Part shown: one piece after another, positions 45,640 to 60,804 of the stretch
Layout of the letters: each line of letters opens with the position of its first letter
Position numbering within the stretch: the first letter of the stretch is position 1
Assembly: GCF_040954645.1 (NCBI RefSeq)
Contig: NC_092808.1
Coordinates: forward strand, 88,603,542 to 88,667,541
DNA from: Diabrotica undecimpunctata
Taxonomy: Eukaryota; Arthropoda; Insecta; Coleoptera; Chrysomelidae
Direction: 5' to 3'
Length of the DNA stretch: 64,000 bases
Position numbers and translations under genes: made by a program
The notes under the pieces: generated by a model
Database searches by the model: none
Told to the model about the DNA's origin: nothing
Seen by the model: only the letters and a program-made list of their open reading frames with translations

Positions 45640-46455
45640 ATATTCGATTTATGTATTTTGTCACAATTAAAGTCAGTTTCTTAGTTATAAACGTTTCGCG
45701 ATTTTTACCATTTTTTATGATTCTCATGAGATCATTAAAATGTATCACTTTTCCATTAACCAGTCACTATGAAATTTTGGCAACAAATGTGAGGCATTTG
45801 AAATTTGAAGTTTGGCTAAAAAACGCAGAATTTAAACTTTCAAATTAAAAACGACTGCACGTCACGGAAAATACTTCCACGAAGACGACATTTGGTGAAA
45901 TTTGTAACTAAAGTAGAGTAGTTTATAAAAACGTACGTTTAAAAGTAGTTTTAAATGATTTAGATCGTTTGTAATGTGAAAGTTTAAATTAGGCATTTTT
46001 TAAGCATATTTTAAATGCCTCACATTTGTTGCCAAAACTCTAAACCGAAATTTCATGCCATAGGTTTTTAAGACTGGGCTTTAACAATGAAATTTCCATA
46101 TTGACCGGTTAATGACCAATGGACCACTTTTATAGAAACTGACTTTAATTGCGACAAAATACAAAAATTATATAAAAAATCTGCACTTTTCTCATTTAAA
46201 ATGCTTTTTATTTTTGTTGATAGAACACTCTGATCAAAAGATATCGAATTTTTACTGTCGAATTGATACAAATTTGATTAAAAATTGATTTGGCGCGCGT
46301 AGCCGCGTCGCTTCAAGCTATATTTTTGAGAGAACGGTTTATTTTATGTAAAATAGTTTATTAAACATTTTTGTTCGAAATTGTCTCAGCTACATTTTTT
46401 ATTTGAAATATTTTTTTCTACCACGCACAGATTTTTGGCAAATCGATTTTTTCGT
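45640..46455. mobile_element. Foldback-type element, copy 2
   Basis: Shares with copy 1 the AACAAATGTGAGGCATTTGA block, the AAACTTTCA...ACAAACGAT block and the right end CAGATTTTTGGCAAATCG. The left arm (about 45640-45860) pairs with part of the right arm (about 45960-46455) but its outer part is missing. No protein coded. Confidence 0.75.
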
Positions 46456-47270
46456 TTTTCCCCTACGGGAGGGGGGTTTGGTTTTAGGCGGTAGCGGGGG
46501 GTAGGAATAATAAACTTTTTTGTATATTTTTTGGAGTCCCAAAATTACAATTCCCAGAAAAATTCAGCTTGTTCGTATGAGCTTTAGAGGTTCAGTGAGA
46601 TTTTCGTCTCTGACGACTAGAGTATAAATAAACTTATTTATTTATAACAAAACTTAAGCATCTCTGGCATTTGGTAATGCGTTTTTTAGACGCCTCTATT
46701 TAATTTATCTCGGATTAAAATGAAGCAAGTTGCCTTAATGGAACCCGAGAAAATAACATTTTTTTACGAAAGTATACCGATTTTGATAGTTAAAATTCAA
46801 TTTTTTTAACCTAATTTTTTTGATATTTTTCACACGAATTATGAATGTTCTTTTGAAAAACACTTTTAAAAAGCACAAATACTCAAAATAAATTTTTATT
46901 TACACTAGCAAAGATTTTAGTTACAATTCAAAATTTATTATTCAGACTTCAAATACAAATATACTGTCAGATTGTCAGACTAAAAAAAAAGAGGTTTTAC
47001 AATGCTTTATTTCTAACAATTCCACTTGCTGAATTTGCTGTTCTAATTCGTCGCAATTGATGTTGCAAGGTTCCAGACGGTTCGGTGCTGTTAGGCGGTA
47101 ACTTCTTATTGAATTCGCGTGATCGAATATACTGGATTCTAGCAGTCATTGTACTATAACCACTCCATCCTCTGAAGAAGTTTTGTGAGCGATGAACAAA
47201 ATTTTTAGATTGACTTCTTCTGGAGTTCAGTTGCTAGAATTTTGAACCTATAACATATATAAGCCAGATA
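46456..47270. other. No gene recognised
   Basis: Unassigned DNA with a G-rich run near 46470-46505 and AT-rich remainder. Confidence 0.35.
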
Positions 47271-47274
47271 ATTT

Positions 47275-47425
47275 TAATAAACTTTGATCAAATAAAAGGG
47301 AGATATCGAGCACAGTTTATTAATTAAATCTTGCCCAAGTACTTTCGCTTCCTAGATTATCTTCAGGGTCATTTCGTCAATTTTGGCCTATCCAACAATC
47401 AAAGAATGTCATAAACATAAAATTG
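47275..47425 (-). repeat. Retroelement-end repeat with hairpin motif, copy 2
   Basis: Inverted relative to 29605-29745 and similar along its length. The minus strand has CTGAAGA near 47362 and GAAAG, but the intervening stem is weakened. Confidence 0.7.
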
Positions 47426-47475
47426 TATGAGAGAATGATATGTCGTATTGTAGAGAGAATGATATTTTAATATAG

Positions 47476-49157
<1,682 letters not shown>

Positions 49158-49527
49158 ATACTCGGTTCACAATTTGTTGATAGCTCACTACAAGTTTAAC
49201 CCTAATTAGAAAACTGAAATACAGAGAGGATAGGTAATACGATATAATAGTAAAAACCAACCTAAAACTGACGGTTTAAGACGTTTTCGACTAACCCACC
49301 TTATATCTGAAGGAATACAATACCTTATAATCCTATTACGGGGGTATTTTGAATGTTTGGAGATGAACGACCAGTGTCGTAGAGTATATGATTGAAACAT
49401 TTATTTGAACTAAATAAATATATTTTTTAAATTGTACTTACTTATGTAAATTGTATTTTTTAATAAAACTTATTTATTTTATTCAAAAATAAAAAGTTTC
49501 TTGCCATTTGTAAAAGATACATTTATT

Positions 49528-49938
49528 TAATTAAGGAAAAAGGCGCCAAATGTCGCCTGGCAAAATTTCCAATGTGTTTTAAATGTATCCATTATTTTCG
49601 AATCCGGAGAAAACTAATAAATATTTTTGGAAAATTTAAACGCAGAATGAAAGATTACATTATTACTCAGGGCAGAAAGTCCCTGAAAACTTCTACAATG
49701 TTTATTTTAATATGTTATGTAACAGGGGTGAAAATAAAAGAGAAAATATAGTATAATTTTTAATTGAAAATATTGCATGCAAAAGAAACTTTTTATTTAT
49801 TCTAAAAAATATTTCATTCTGCCTTTAAATTTTTCAAAAATGCTTTTTAGTTTTCTCAGGATTTGAAAAAAAAATGGATACATTTAAAACACATTGAACA
49901 TTTTGACAGGCGACATTTTGCGCCTTTCCCCTTTAATA
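49528..49938. mobile_element. MITE-like inverted repeat element
   Basis: The left arm (about 49528-49650: GGCGCCAAATGTCGCCTG, CAATGTGTTTTAAATGTATC) inverts to the right arm (about 49810-49938). About 120 bp per arm, with an AT-rich centre and no coding. It sits downstream of the transposase gene of the Sailor-like element. Confidence 0.75.
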
Positions 49939-49989
49939 CCTTACGATTACAACTACTATTACTTACCTTATATAATTACGATTAGAAAA

Positions 49990-51180
49990 CTATTCAAATT
50001 CAAAATAAATAGGATCAACTTCGGAATACGAGTCGTCTTGAGGGTTAATAATTAGGTTAATAATCTCTACGGTCGCATCAATTATGTTATCAAGATCCCA
50101 CATTTTTTGTTCTTCTTCTATTACATGTCTTACTGCATATTTCCAGTTTTGTTTTGTAATATGTTATAAAGACTCGTATAACAATTCACGTACAGCTTGT
50201 ATTTTATATGACGTATTTTTTCTAGCCACATAACTTTTCATTTGTGCCCAAATGAGTTCAATTGGATTTATTTCGCAGTGGTAGGGTGGAAGTCTAAAGA
50301 CTGTGATGTTTCGCCTTTCCGCCATTTTGTCAACTACGTATTTCTTGAACTTAGATTTGTGTTTTTAAACGGGCGATTTTTAAAAGTTCTGCTTTTACCA
50401 TTCCATCTTCGTAAGGCAGATACTGATTCCGCAGCCAGTCAAGCATATCCTGTTTCTTCCACGCATTCGTTAGAAGTCTTTCTACTAGTCGTGAATGATA
50501 AGGTGCATTATCTAATACTATAATTGAATTTGGTGGTATGTGTTCAATCATTTGCTCAAAATACTCTTCGAAAACATCGGCTGTCATCTCCTCGTGATAG
50601 TCTTTTGTGCTTTTGGAATGAAATTCCAACAAACCATGCTTAACAAATCCTTTTTCACTGCCAATGTGAGAAATTATTAATCTACTGCCTTTACCAGAAG
50701 GTGGGGAGATACCAGTAGACCAACCTTCCATAAAGGCTTGCCTGGAGCTTAATATATTTTTATCTGACCAATTTTTTTTTAGAGTATGACCTTAGTTTAC
50801 CCACGTTTCATCCTGGTAGAAGATGGGCCTTTCTTCAGCCCGGAATTTTTGTATGAATCTTAGATAATTTCTTCTCCAACATCATCTTCTCCTCCCGGTC
50901 AATCAAAAGTGATTTTCGGTCTGATTTCTCCCACCGGAAATTTAATTCTTTTAAAACTTGCCACAATTTAGTTCGTCCGATATGAGGCAAATCCGGGTCG
51001 TCTCTAACTTCTTGTAAAATTTTGTTTAGGTTTGGTATTTCTTTTTTGAAAAAAAAATCCATGAATTTTCCTTCGAATACCATTTTTGGCAAATGCATCA
51101 ATTTCAATAGGCTTTTTTTCTCTCTTTAAGTGTTCGTTTGTGTTTGGGTTAGCTATACCGTGTTTTTTTCTTTCGGTCAT
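49990..51180 (-). pseudogene. DD82E-type transposase, broken
   Basis: About 397 codons from MTERKKHGI (51180). An N-terminal HTH region with GRTKLWQVLKELNFRWEKSD lies near 50960. The triad is FYQDETWVN (first Asp, about 50805), VLDNAPYHSR (second Asp, about 50515) and CEINPIELIWAQMK (Glu, about 50260). Frame breaks near 51080 and 50365 and a stop just after FYQDETWVN inactivate it. The long spacing between the last two acidic residues separates it from DD34E Tc1 proteins. Confidence 0.8.
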
Positions 51181-51894
51181 GTTGGCACAACTTTCGACTT
51201 ACTGACTGTACGCAACAGTACTGGTGTAAAACTTGATGATGAAGCCATCACAAACAATCCAACAAAACGACCACGAGCGAAAGGTACGTATATGTTGGTA
51301 GGTATATGGAATAAAAAATCACTCACGCACTGCATATAATTCGCAAAAGAAATATTCGAGACGCTAATTACTGCCGTAGACGCGGAAACACCGACGAGCC
51401 GTAAATTACATGCGATCAAAAACGTACTAAACAAAAAAATTGTTTTCGTTCGTAATATCTTCACCCTTTCAAGTTGAGTTTCGAATATAATTATATTATT
51501 AAAAATCTGGGGAATTCCATCTTAATTATCTTGCAACGAATAGTACCTTCGGATATGAATTCCAGGTTTTCTAGTAAAGGGATTAAACGCGAAGATTAAT
51601 ACTGAAATATCCAAAGAGATAAGGTATTCTTATTTACAAAATTGTTAATGGTTAAATTCTTATTTTTATTAATATAATATAATAACCAACATTAGTCGTG
51701 AAAGTTTTAATTGTTTTTTTGCTAAATATATTAGTATTAAAATATTATCAATATTATATATAACAGTATTAAAACATTATATTATTATTTAATGAATAAA
51801 CACCTTAGGAACGCCTATGATTTATGACCATTTTATGAGTTTGAGGCATATTTCGTGCTCTCAACAATTTGTGAACGAAGAATAGTATGTTTGA

Positions 51895-53600
<1,706 letters not shown>

Positions 53601-54778
53601 AAAATGAACGGAGTTCTATTACGTTTCGGCTGCTTCGCCTGGGTCCTCTGGAAAATTTACATCTTCTCCGTACTCTGGTTGGTGATTGTTGTGACCATCT
53701 TGGAAATTTTCGTAATCAGGTTCATAGTACCTACTGGTAGTTGGCATTATCTTCTTCCCTATCTGCTTGGCATTGTATATTGTTCTTCGACGGTAAACTT
53801 TGGCTGTGCTCGGTAGTTTGGTATGAAGTTTTAGTGGCCCTTGTTTGTGGTACCTGATATTCCACTCATAGGTGTCGGTCTAGGCTGCTGTGATTGTCCC
53901 GGCTTGGGTGTCCATACATTTGACTGGTTCGGTGGCTATTTGACTAGTGGCTATTGGAACTGAGATTGGAACTGGTTCTGTGGGTAGAATTGCCTAACTG
54001 GTTGCTGCTATTGCAGAGATGCAAAATTTGGCCTTGGTTTTTAGATGAGTACTTGATGAGTTGATCTTTACGGTCGGTCGACGTTCTAAGTGATTTTCGT
54101 TCCTACCTGATGTTGTGGATTGAGTTATCGGATTTTTTTAAAGATATCGTACATTGTTTTCTTCTTGCGCATATTGTATTGCTGCTACCAAACTTCCTGG
54201 TCTCATTGCTCTAATAAGCGTACACATTGGTTCTCGTATTCCTGCTAGAAATGTTGTGAGAGCTTGTTGACGGAAAAATTCTTGTTTGCTTCTTTTTATA
54301 TCAGCATTTACAGTATGTAATTATATATAGTTATAGTTAAGTTAATATAGTTAACACAGCTTAAAAGTCCCATTCTTTTTCGTAAAAATGCATGATAGAT
54401 TCCGTTGAACCTTGTCTCAAATTTACTAGGTCCCATGTAAGCGAGTTTTCATCTCTCTGATCTCCAAAATTTTGAATTAATGTATTTTTTATTTCATCAA
54501 AAGTTTCACATTCATATACAGATATTACTTCTTTTGCTCTACCTGTTAATTTACTTAGAATACCGTGAAGCAAAAATTTATTTTGTATATTAGCTGGACT
54601 AAGTTTATCGTAATAATGGTTTAGAAGTATTGTCGAAACTTTAATAAATTCATGTAGTTCATTTGGATTTCCGTCAAAATTTGGAAGAATGCATAAATTT
54701 TTACGTCAAATTGTGGAACTGCCATATTTTCAAAATTATTTATATTTATAGGCAATACTCTTAAATTATATAATATGT
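53601..54778 (-). pseudogene. Gypsy B gag remnant
   Basis: The frame 54361-54573 (LLHGILSKLTGRAKEVIS, FGDQRDENSL) aligns with the capsid region of gag A (LLRAILGKLNGRAQ, FGDQRDL). Upstream frames reach an MAVPQFDVK-like start near 54725. The C-terminal part is unreadable. No LTR was found beyond it. Confidence 0.75.
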
Positions 54779-54951
54779 AAAAATCGGTAAGATAGTTTCG
54801 AAACAAATTCAGATTTCTGCTTTAATCTGGAGCCTTCTAAAAATTGCAAGGCATGGCCAGACGATGATAAAGATAGAGACATGGGGAATCTAAAATTTGC
54901 ATTCCACGACATGTCTATTCATCTAAGCAGAAATCCTTAACGAATTTGTTT
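54779..54951. repeat. 173-bp direct repeat R, copy 1
   Basis: Identical by eye to 55175-55347. It runs from AAAAATCGGTAAG to AACGAATTTGTTT. Its ends carry a short inverted repeat (AGATTTCTGCTT and AAGCAGAAATC). With the spacer it makes a 396-bp period. Confidence 0.92.
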
Positions 54952-55006
54952 CTCGTACTCATGCAGAGTAGATCCGAATAAAATGAAAAAGACAGAAAAG
55001 ATTTGA

Positions 55007-55100
55007 TTTCACGTTCAAAGCGTCTATGTATCTATTGATACGTATTTCGACTTAATAAGTCTCATCAGAATAGTTATTTATAGCCGTTCTTAACGTGAAA
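55007..55100 (-). ncRNA. Hammerhead-ribozyme-like motif
   Basis: The minus strand reads CTGATGA (55068-55062), stem II GACTT-ATT-AAGTC (55061-55049), GAAA (55048-55045), a stem III formed by GTATC/GATAC plus inner pairs, then an ATA cleavage triplet. An outer stem I pairs TTTCACGTT (55100-55092) with AACGTGAAA (55015-55007), with inner bulges. All invariant core positions of the hammerhead are present. The large bulge in stem I leaves activity open. Confidence 0.65.
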
Positions 55101-55174
55101 AATAATCTTCTCTGTCTTATAAGGAAGCAACAATAACATGGCTTCGTTATGGACGCAATAGCGACATCTGATAG

Positions 55175-55347
55175 AAAAATCGGTAAGATAGTTTCGAAAC
55201 AAATTCAGATTTCTGCTTTAATCTGGAGCCTTCTAAAAATTGCAAGGCATGGCCAGACGATGATAAAGATAGAGACATGGGGAATCTAAAATTTGCATTC
55301 CACGACATGTCTATTCATCTAAGCAGAAATCCTTAACGAATTTGTTT
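55175..55347. repeat. 173-bp direct repeat R, copy 2
   Basis: Second copy, exactly 396 bp after the first. Its right end abuts the jockey LINE relic. Confidence 0.92.
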
Positions 55348-56165
55348 GTCCAATATTGGTTCGATTTTTCTCAACAAAAGTTTTTCAAAAACCTTAGAAA
55401 TGACTAGAAGCAGACCAATTGGTCGGTATGTCTCGACATCTTTTGGATCTTTACCAGATTTTTGAATGAGTATAATCTGTGCCACTTTCCATTGCAAAGG
55501 GAAGTAGTGCAGACTTAACATAGTATGAAAGATAATATATAATAGTCTCCCGTTTTATACCGCTGTCGCGGCTTTGGGAGTATAGCAGGGTAGTCTGCTA
55601 TATCTAGGGCCTACGGTATACAAGGAAGGTAACATGGCCAGTGCTACGCTTCAACCGTCTATTATTACCCCTGGTTTTACCCAAGGTACTCATTTTTATT
55701 CAGGCTGAGTCGACCTGGGGCCTATAGACATTTTTAAAATGTCTAGATGTTCTTGCCGGCGGTGGGATTCGAACCCCGGACCACCAGCTTGCGAGTCAAG
55801 CATCCTACCGCTTGCGCTACGCAGGCCCTGCAGTATGAAAGATCATAGTGATTATTCTGTAGTAACCATGAGTTAGTTCTTGAAGGACCTTACCCGTAAT
55901 GAGGTCGTATCCTGACGTCTTATTGGGTTTTATCTCAGTTTTTTATTATCTGGTTTGTTTCTTAAATGTTAAATTGGGATATTGGTAGTTCCATTTGATA
56001 TGAAGCGTCAAGAAAAGAATAAAGTGGTTCTTCTTGTTCTAGAAGCACTAATCTGGTAAATGGACTAAATACTTTTAAAAGATATTCCACGAATGTCTCG
56101 GATTTCTCCGTATCTCTTCTTGCGTTCTTCCAAGGTTAGCATTATTTTGTTTAGGGTTGTTTTTT
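55348..56165 (-). pseudogene. Jockey-like LINE RT relic split by a SINE
   Basis: The minus strand gives NKTSGYDLITGKVLQELTHG, then after removal of the SINE FHTMLSLHYFPLQWKVAQI, QKSGKDPKDVETYRPIGLL and VFEKLLLRKIEPILDKQ. These are RT finger motifs of a jockey-type element. It ends at the R repeat before the palm, so the catalytic core is absent. Confidence 0.8.
55534..55831 (-). mobile_element. tRNA-derived SINE in LINE
   Basis: 298 bp flanked by AGTATGAAAGAT at 55522-55533 and 55832-55843. The minus strand starts with a tRNA-like head: A box TAGCGCAAGCGG (55819-55808) and B box GGTTCGAATCC (55775-55765). The body includes GACTCAGCCTGAATAAA and GGCCCTAGATATAGCAGAC. The acceptor stem cannot close properly, so it is not a tRNA gene. 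Confidence 0.9.
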
Positions 56166-56798
56166 AACCTAGATGTAGGTCGTACACTCTATATCAGAGT
56201 TATTCTGTGTAGTTTTCAACTTTTTATTATAGTTGTTTTCAACATTTCTGTTAAAATATTATATTGTGAAATTTTCATATACTTTTTGGTAACTTAGAGA
56301 TTGTCAAAATCTAAGAAGTTATATTTAATAAACTTGAATTTGTTTTGCATATAATTTTTTATTAATATTTCCTTACCTTTTTACATTCACAGCATTTTTG
56401 TTTATTACATCAACTTTAATTAATATTAGCAGTATACGATACCTGGAAGAGTGACCGTTACTCTTTTTAGAGTAGTATCCCTCTTCTGGCGCCCTCAATT
56501 TGTTTTCTTTGTTAATTTTCATTATATCTATTCATTTTTCATATCTTCTTTTCTACCCATCATACATATTTTCCTGATTTACTGTCTTTAAAAGGCATGC
56601 AAATTGGCCGTATCCATCCTTGAGTTTCTAGTGGTCATTCTCTTGCCTACATTGCTAGCCTAGCCACATTCCGTTCAATATTTTTTTCATACTTCTTTAA
56701 TTAATTGTTATCTATTTTACTTCTATCAATTTTATCCCATATATATAGACCACTCTTCTTATACATCTCTCCTCCTACACACCCCAGTTTTTTGCTAC
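56166..56798 (+). other. Probable 5' LTR/leader region of Gypsy C
   Basis: Lies directly before the primer-site-like sequence and ends ...GCTACA. It may contain the 5' LTR, but no matching copy was found downstream in the window, so the LTR start cannot be set. Confidence 0.35.
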
Positions 56799-56799
56799 A

Positions 56800-56816
56800 T
56801 CGGCGTCCCAACGCGG
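56800..56816 (+). promoter_or_regulatory. Candidate primer-binding site of Gypsy C
   Basis: TCGGCGTCCCAACGCGG resembles the TGGCGCCCAACG primer sites of Gypsy elements, with two or three differences. Confidence 0.4.
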
Positions 56817-57299
56817 TGCCTTTTCCAAGTTTTTGGTTTTGAGACAGTAGCTTTTAGCTGATTTCTTTTTTTTCTTACTTGAGTTTTTGTATTTTTGCTT
56901 TTTCTTTTTTTACTCATATTATTGCTGATTTATTCTATCTTTAAATTTTTTATTAATAGTAAACAGGTATACTTATACTTATACTATTGATTTATTAGTT
57001 TTATTTATTAGATTTATTAGTTATTAATATTTTGAGACCTCAGTGATAGGTTATAGTAGTACAACTTACATTCTAGGTTGAATTTTGTATTTTTATTGAG
57101 AACTTATATTTACTTACTTACCTACACATACTTATATCGTATATTATATAAACTTTTATTCCTACAGCCAACAGTATTATACTTATCATTAGTATTAATT
57201 GTTACATATATATTAATATTTGGTTTAGAATAGTTATAATTTACATATAACTAGAAATTATTTTGAGTATTTTAGTAAGATAACTAAGGTATTTATTTG

Positions 57300-57302
<3 letters not shown>

Positions 57303-57361
<59 letters not shown>
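57303..57361. repeat. (TA)n microsatellite
   Basis: About 29 TA units in the leader of Gypsy C. Confidence 0.93.
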
Positions 57362-57364
<3 letters not shown>

Positions 57365-57501
57365 TTTGCTGGCTATTTTGATCTTGGTGGTGTGTTGCTA
57401 ATAATTTGTCCACATTTTTTTTTACAACTTAGGTATAATTAATAATTAATATTTCATATTTCTGATCTTGGTATCACTTTGTCCATATTTTTTCTCTCAT
57501 C

Positions 57502-58909
57502 ATGTGTGCTTTCAAAGTTGAGCATCTTTTGGTAAACGAATTGGATTACGAATTGAATGTTAGAGGTATAAAGCCTGCAGAGTCGGCAAAGGTTGAAGAC
57601 AAATGCAAGCTTTTGCGTGGAGATTTAAAGCAGAAACAGGACAATAGGAGAGATTTCTGCTACACACATCCCTTTCGATGACCAACAGAAAGGAATATCC
57701 GAAACCTTAGATGATTTGTCGACGAGAATAGGAGATTTCAGGGGAACTGTACAAGATAACTTGTATGCGCGACTAACTTCTCGTTTAGCTCACATTTCTG
57801 GCCGCGTACATTTGTTACATTGCACTACCGAAGAGCAGAAATCTTTTAAAAAGACTGTTTCTCTGAGAATACTTACATTGGAGGGTGAACTTGATTCTAG
57901 AGTTAATTACATTGTTACATCTACTCCTAATGCTCCAGTCAATGTAGTTCCTAGCTTCGCATACTCCAAACCTGTGCAAGTACACAAATGGGGTGTTTCA
58001 TTTTCTGGTGAAAAACAGCACACTGATGTGATGTCATTTATAGAAAGGGTTGAATGTCTTCGTGTTTCTAGAGGTGTCTCTGAAGAGGATTTATTTGCTA
58101 CTTCTGCTGAACTGTTTACCGGTACAGCTTTTACATGGTTCATGAATAATAGAGGTAGTTTTTCTTGTTGGTCTGATCTGGTACACAAGTTGAAGTCAGA
58201 TTTTCTTCCTTACTCATTCCAGGATGATCTATTGGACCAAATCAAAAACCATAAGCAGAAACCTGGAGAATCTGTCACCATGTTCATTAACATTATTTTG
58301 GGCATGTGTAGCCGTTTGGAGACTTCTTTATCAGATTCTGCTAAGATAAAAATTATTCTTAAATGTCTGTTACCTTTTTATCATCAACAGCTAGCTCTTA
58401 TGGACATCCAAACTATTGATGACCTTACTGTAAAGTGTAAACGTTTAGAGGAAACGTTATCCTGGTCCTCTCAGTCTTCATCCACATCTCGACCTTCTTC
58501 TAATTTTTCTTCTCAGCCAAACTCTTTTAGTCATCGTTCTTGGCAAAATAAGGGCCCTGAACGTAATGTGTCAGTTGTAAGTTCTATCGTCTGCTGGAAT
58601 TGTCGTCAGTCTGGTCATTCGTTTGTTGAATGTTCGATCCCTCGCACTCGTATTTTCTGCCATGGTTGTGGTAGGGAAAACACTCTAAAGAGAAATTGTT
58701 TTAAGTGTTCGGGAACCGAATTGTCGGAGGTCCGTCCCCTGAGCGTTTCTCCGTCCACCATACAATCAGGGAATCAAACCCAAACTTCAAACGAGACCGC
58801 TGGTCCAAGCACATCCAGCAACCCAAACCCATCTCCGAGTCGGAAAGGGAAAGGGGTAACTTTCAAAAAAGCAAAGCACACCACAAGACAAAATCAGTCC
58901 CGAAATTAA
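57502..58909 (+). pseudogene. Gypsy C gag with CCHC knuckles
   Basis: Starts MCAFKVEHLLVNELDYELN at 57502, shifts frame near 57660, then is open from 57716 to 58909. The retrotransposon gag domain (GTAFTWFMNNRGSFSCWSDL, FLPYSFQDDLLDQIKN, GESVTMFI) is followed by a Ser-rich linker, a CCHC knuckle CWNCRQSGHSFVEC and a second CHGCG-type cluster (near 58600-58705), then a basic tail. It overlaps pol by about 200 bases in the -1 frame. Confidence 0.85.
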
Positions 58910-60804
58910 CTACTAATCATGAAACGTTGAATCCGCCTGTTTTAAGTGATCACAGATGGTCAACTACCAATTCTTCTTTACCCAGTAGCGTTAAATACAA
59001 TTTTAATGATTACAGTAGTGAAATAGTTCCATTATCAGTATCAACTTCTAGGTTTGTTGATGATGATGATATGTCTATGGTTGTACCATATAATATTTAT
59101 AACCAATCAAATACTTTAGATTTAGATTTAAATTCTTTACTAGTTAGGAAGGTTAATGATAATAGGCCTTATTTACCCATTAAGATTTTAGGACAAGCAT
59201 GCTTAGCGTTGTTAGATAGTGGCTCAAATTTTTTATTGATAGGTGCACATTCGTTACATCTATTGAAAAATGCAACTTCTTCCATTATGCCCATTTCATC
59301 TTTGCAGGTATCTACTGCAGATGGTACAGTTCAGTCTATTACAGGCAAACTTCAAACTGAAATCACTGTTGCAAATATATGTAGAGAAATCACATTTTAT
59401 GTTATTCCTTCTGTACAGAATTCTATAATTTTAGGCATGGACTTTTTCAATGCTTTCAATAGCACGTTAAGTTGTTCTGATTTTTCGTTTTCAATTTCTG
59501 AATTTAATTTAGCTACTCTGAGTGCTATTCATGATTTTTCTAGTCTATCTAGTCCTGAACAAAGGCAATTAGAGAACATGATCTCTAAATTTACTACTCT
59601 TTCTTCCAAAGACAAACTAGGTCGTACGTCTTTAATATCTCACACTATTGAGGTGGGAAATCTCACTCCTTTTAGACTTTATCAGTATCCCATACCTCAA
59701 GCATGGCAGGCTGATTTAGCAACAGAAGTCGATTCGATGCTCTCGTTAAACATCATAGAACCTTCTACCTCGTCTTACTGTAGCCCTCTTTGGTTAACGA
59801 AAAAGAAGGATGGATCCTTTAGGATCTGCTTTGATGGTCGGAAATTGAACAGTATTACCACTAACCGGGATGCTTATCCTATCCCCAGAATAGATGTGAT
59901 TTTGAGCAAACTTCAGAATGCCAAATACATCTCTTCTATTGATTTGTCTAAGGCCTTCTTAGAGATCCCATTGAGTGAAGAGAGCAAGAAGTATACTGCT
60001 TTTGCCGTCAGTGGCAAAGGACTATTTCAATTTGTCACTATGCCTTTTGGTCTTGTTTCTGCTCCCCAGACAATGTGTCGTCTGATGGATTTAGTCATTG
60101 GTCCTCAGTTAGAGCCCTATGTTTTCTATTATCTGGATGATATTTTAGTTGTTACTCCTGATTTTTCCCTTCATATGGAAATTTTAGATAAGTTGTTTTT
60201 ACGCCTTAAGGAAGCTAATCTAACGATTAATTTAGATAAGTGTCAGTTTTGCTGTCCTAGTCTTAAGTTTTTGGGTTATGTTGTTGATAATCAGGGTCTA
60301 AGGACTGATCTTGATAAAATTGTTGCCATTAAGAATTTTCCTATACCTAAGACCACAACCCAAGTCCGTAGGATATTGGGAATGTGTGGTTATTATCGTC
60401 GGTTTGTACCATCTTACTCTACCTTGTTGTCACCTCTTACTGATCTTCTGAAGAACAGGAAAAAGGGACAAACTATTACTTGGACTCCTGAGGCAGATGA
60501 AGCTTTTAGGCCCGTTAAAGATGCTTTAACGAGCGCTCCAGTCATGATGTCACCTAATTTTAATGAGCATTTTTATTTAATGACTGATTGCTCTAATACT
60601 GCTTCTGGTGGCGTGTTATTTCAGTTGAAAGATGGCTCTGAACACCCCATCGCTTATACGAGCAAGAAGTTGAATAAGGCACAGAAGAACTATTCCACTA
60701 CGGAGAAAGAACTCTTAGCTATTATCCATGGGTTGGAAGCATTTCGTTATTATTTGGAAGGTCGTAATTTCACTATCATTACAGACCACAGTATGGCTTC
60801 ATAG
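58705..60804 (+). pseudogene. Gypsy C pol, protease to RNase H
   Basis: Protease ALLDSGSNFLLIG (59210), RT with WLTKKKDGSFRICFDGRKLN, SSIDLSKAFLEI, MPFGLVSAPQTMCRLMD, catalytic YYLDDILVV (about 60130), and LGMCGYYRRFVP. RNase H follows with MTDCSNTASGGVLF and YSTTEKELLAI. The frame stops at 60804 just after TDHS; a small deletion of a few codons removes the residues before WLHSMKNP and shifts frame. Confidence 0.87.

Larger units (their letters stand above)
49164..51877 (-). mobile_element. Sailor-like (DD82E) Tc1/mariner element
   Basis: A 2.7-kb element inserted into Gypsy B, with imperfect inverted ends GGTTCACAATTTGTTGATAGC (left) and, inverted, CGTTCACAAATTGTTGAGAGC (right), close to TA. 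It contains a transposase with about 82 residues between the second Asp and the Glu. It also carries a small inverted-repeat element at 49528-49938. Confidence 0.75.

Noticed and set aside
54779..55347. The 173-bp repeats as LTRs of a small LTR retrotransposon
   Set aside because: The 223-bp spacer has no primer site, polypurine tract or coding, and the repeats lack TG...CA or AGT...ATT ends; a tandem ribozyme unit fits better.
55757..55831. Possible tRNA gene on the minus strand
   Set aside because: The acceptor stem does not pair, and the block is the head of a SINE with an exact duplication.
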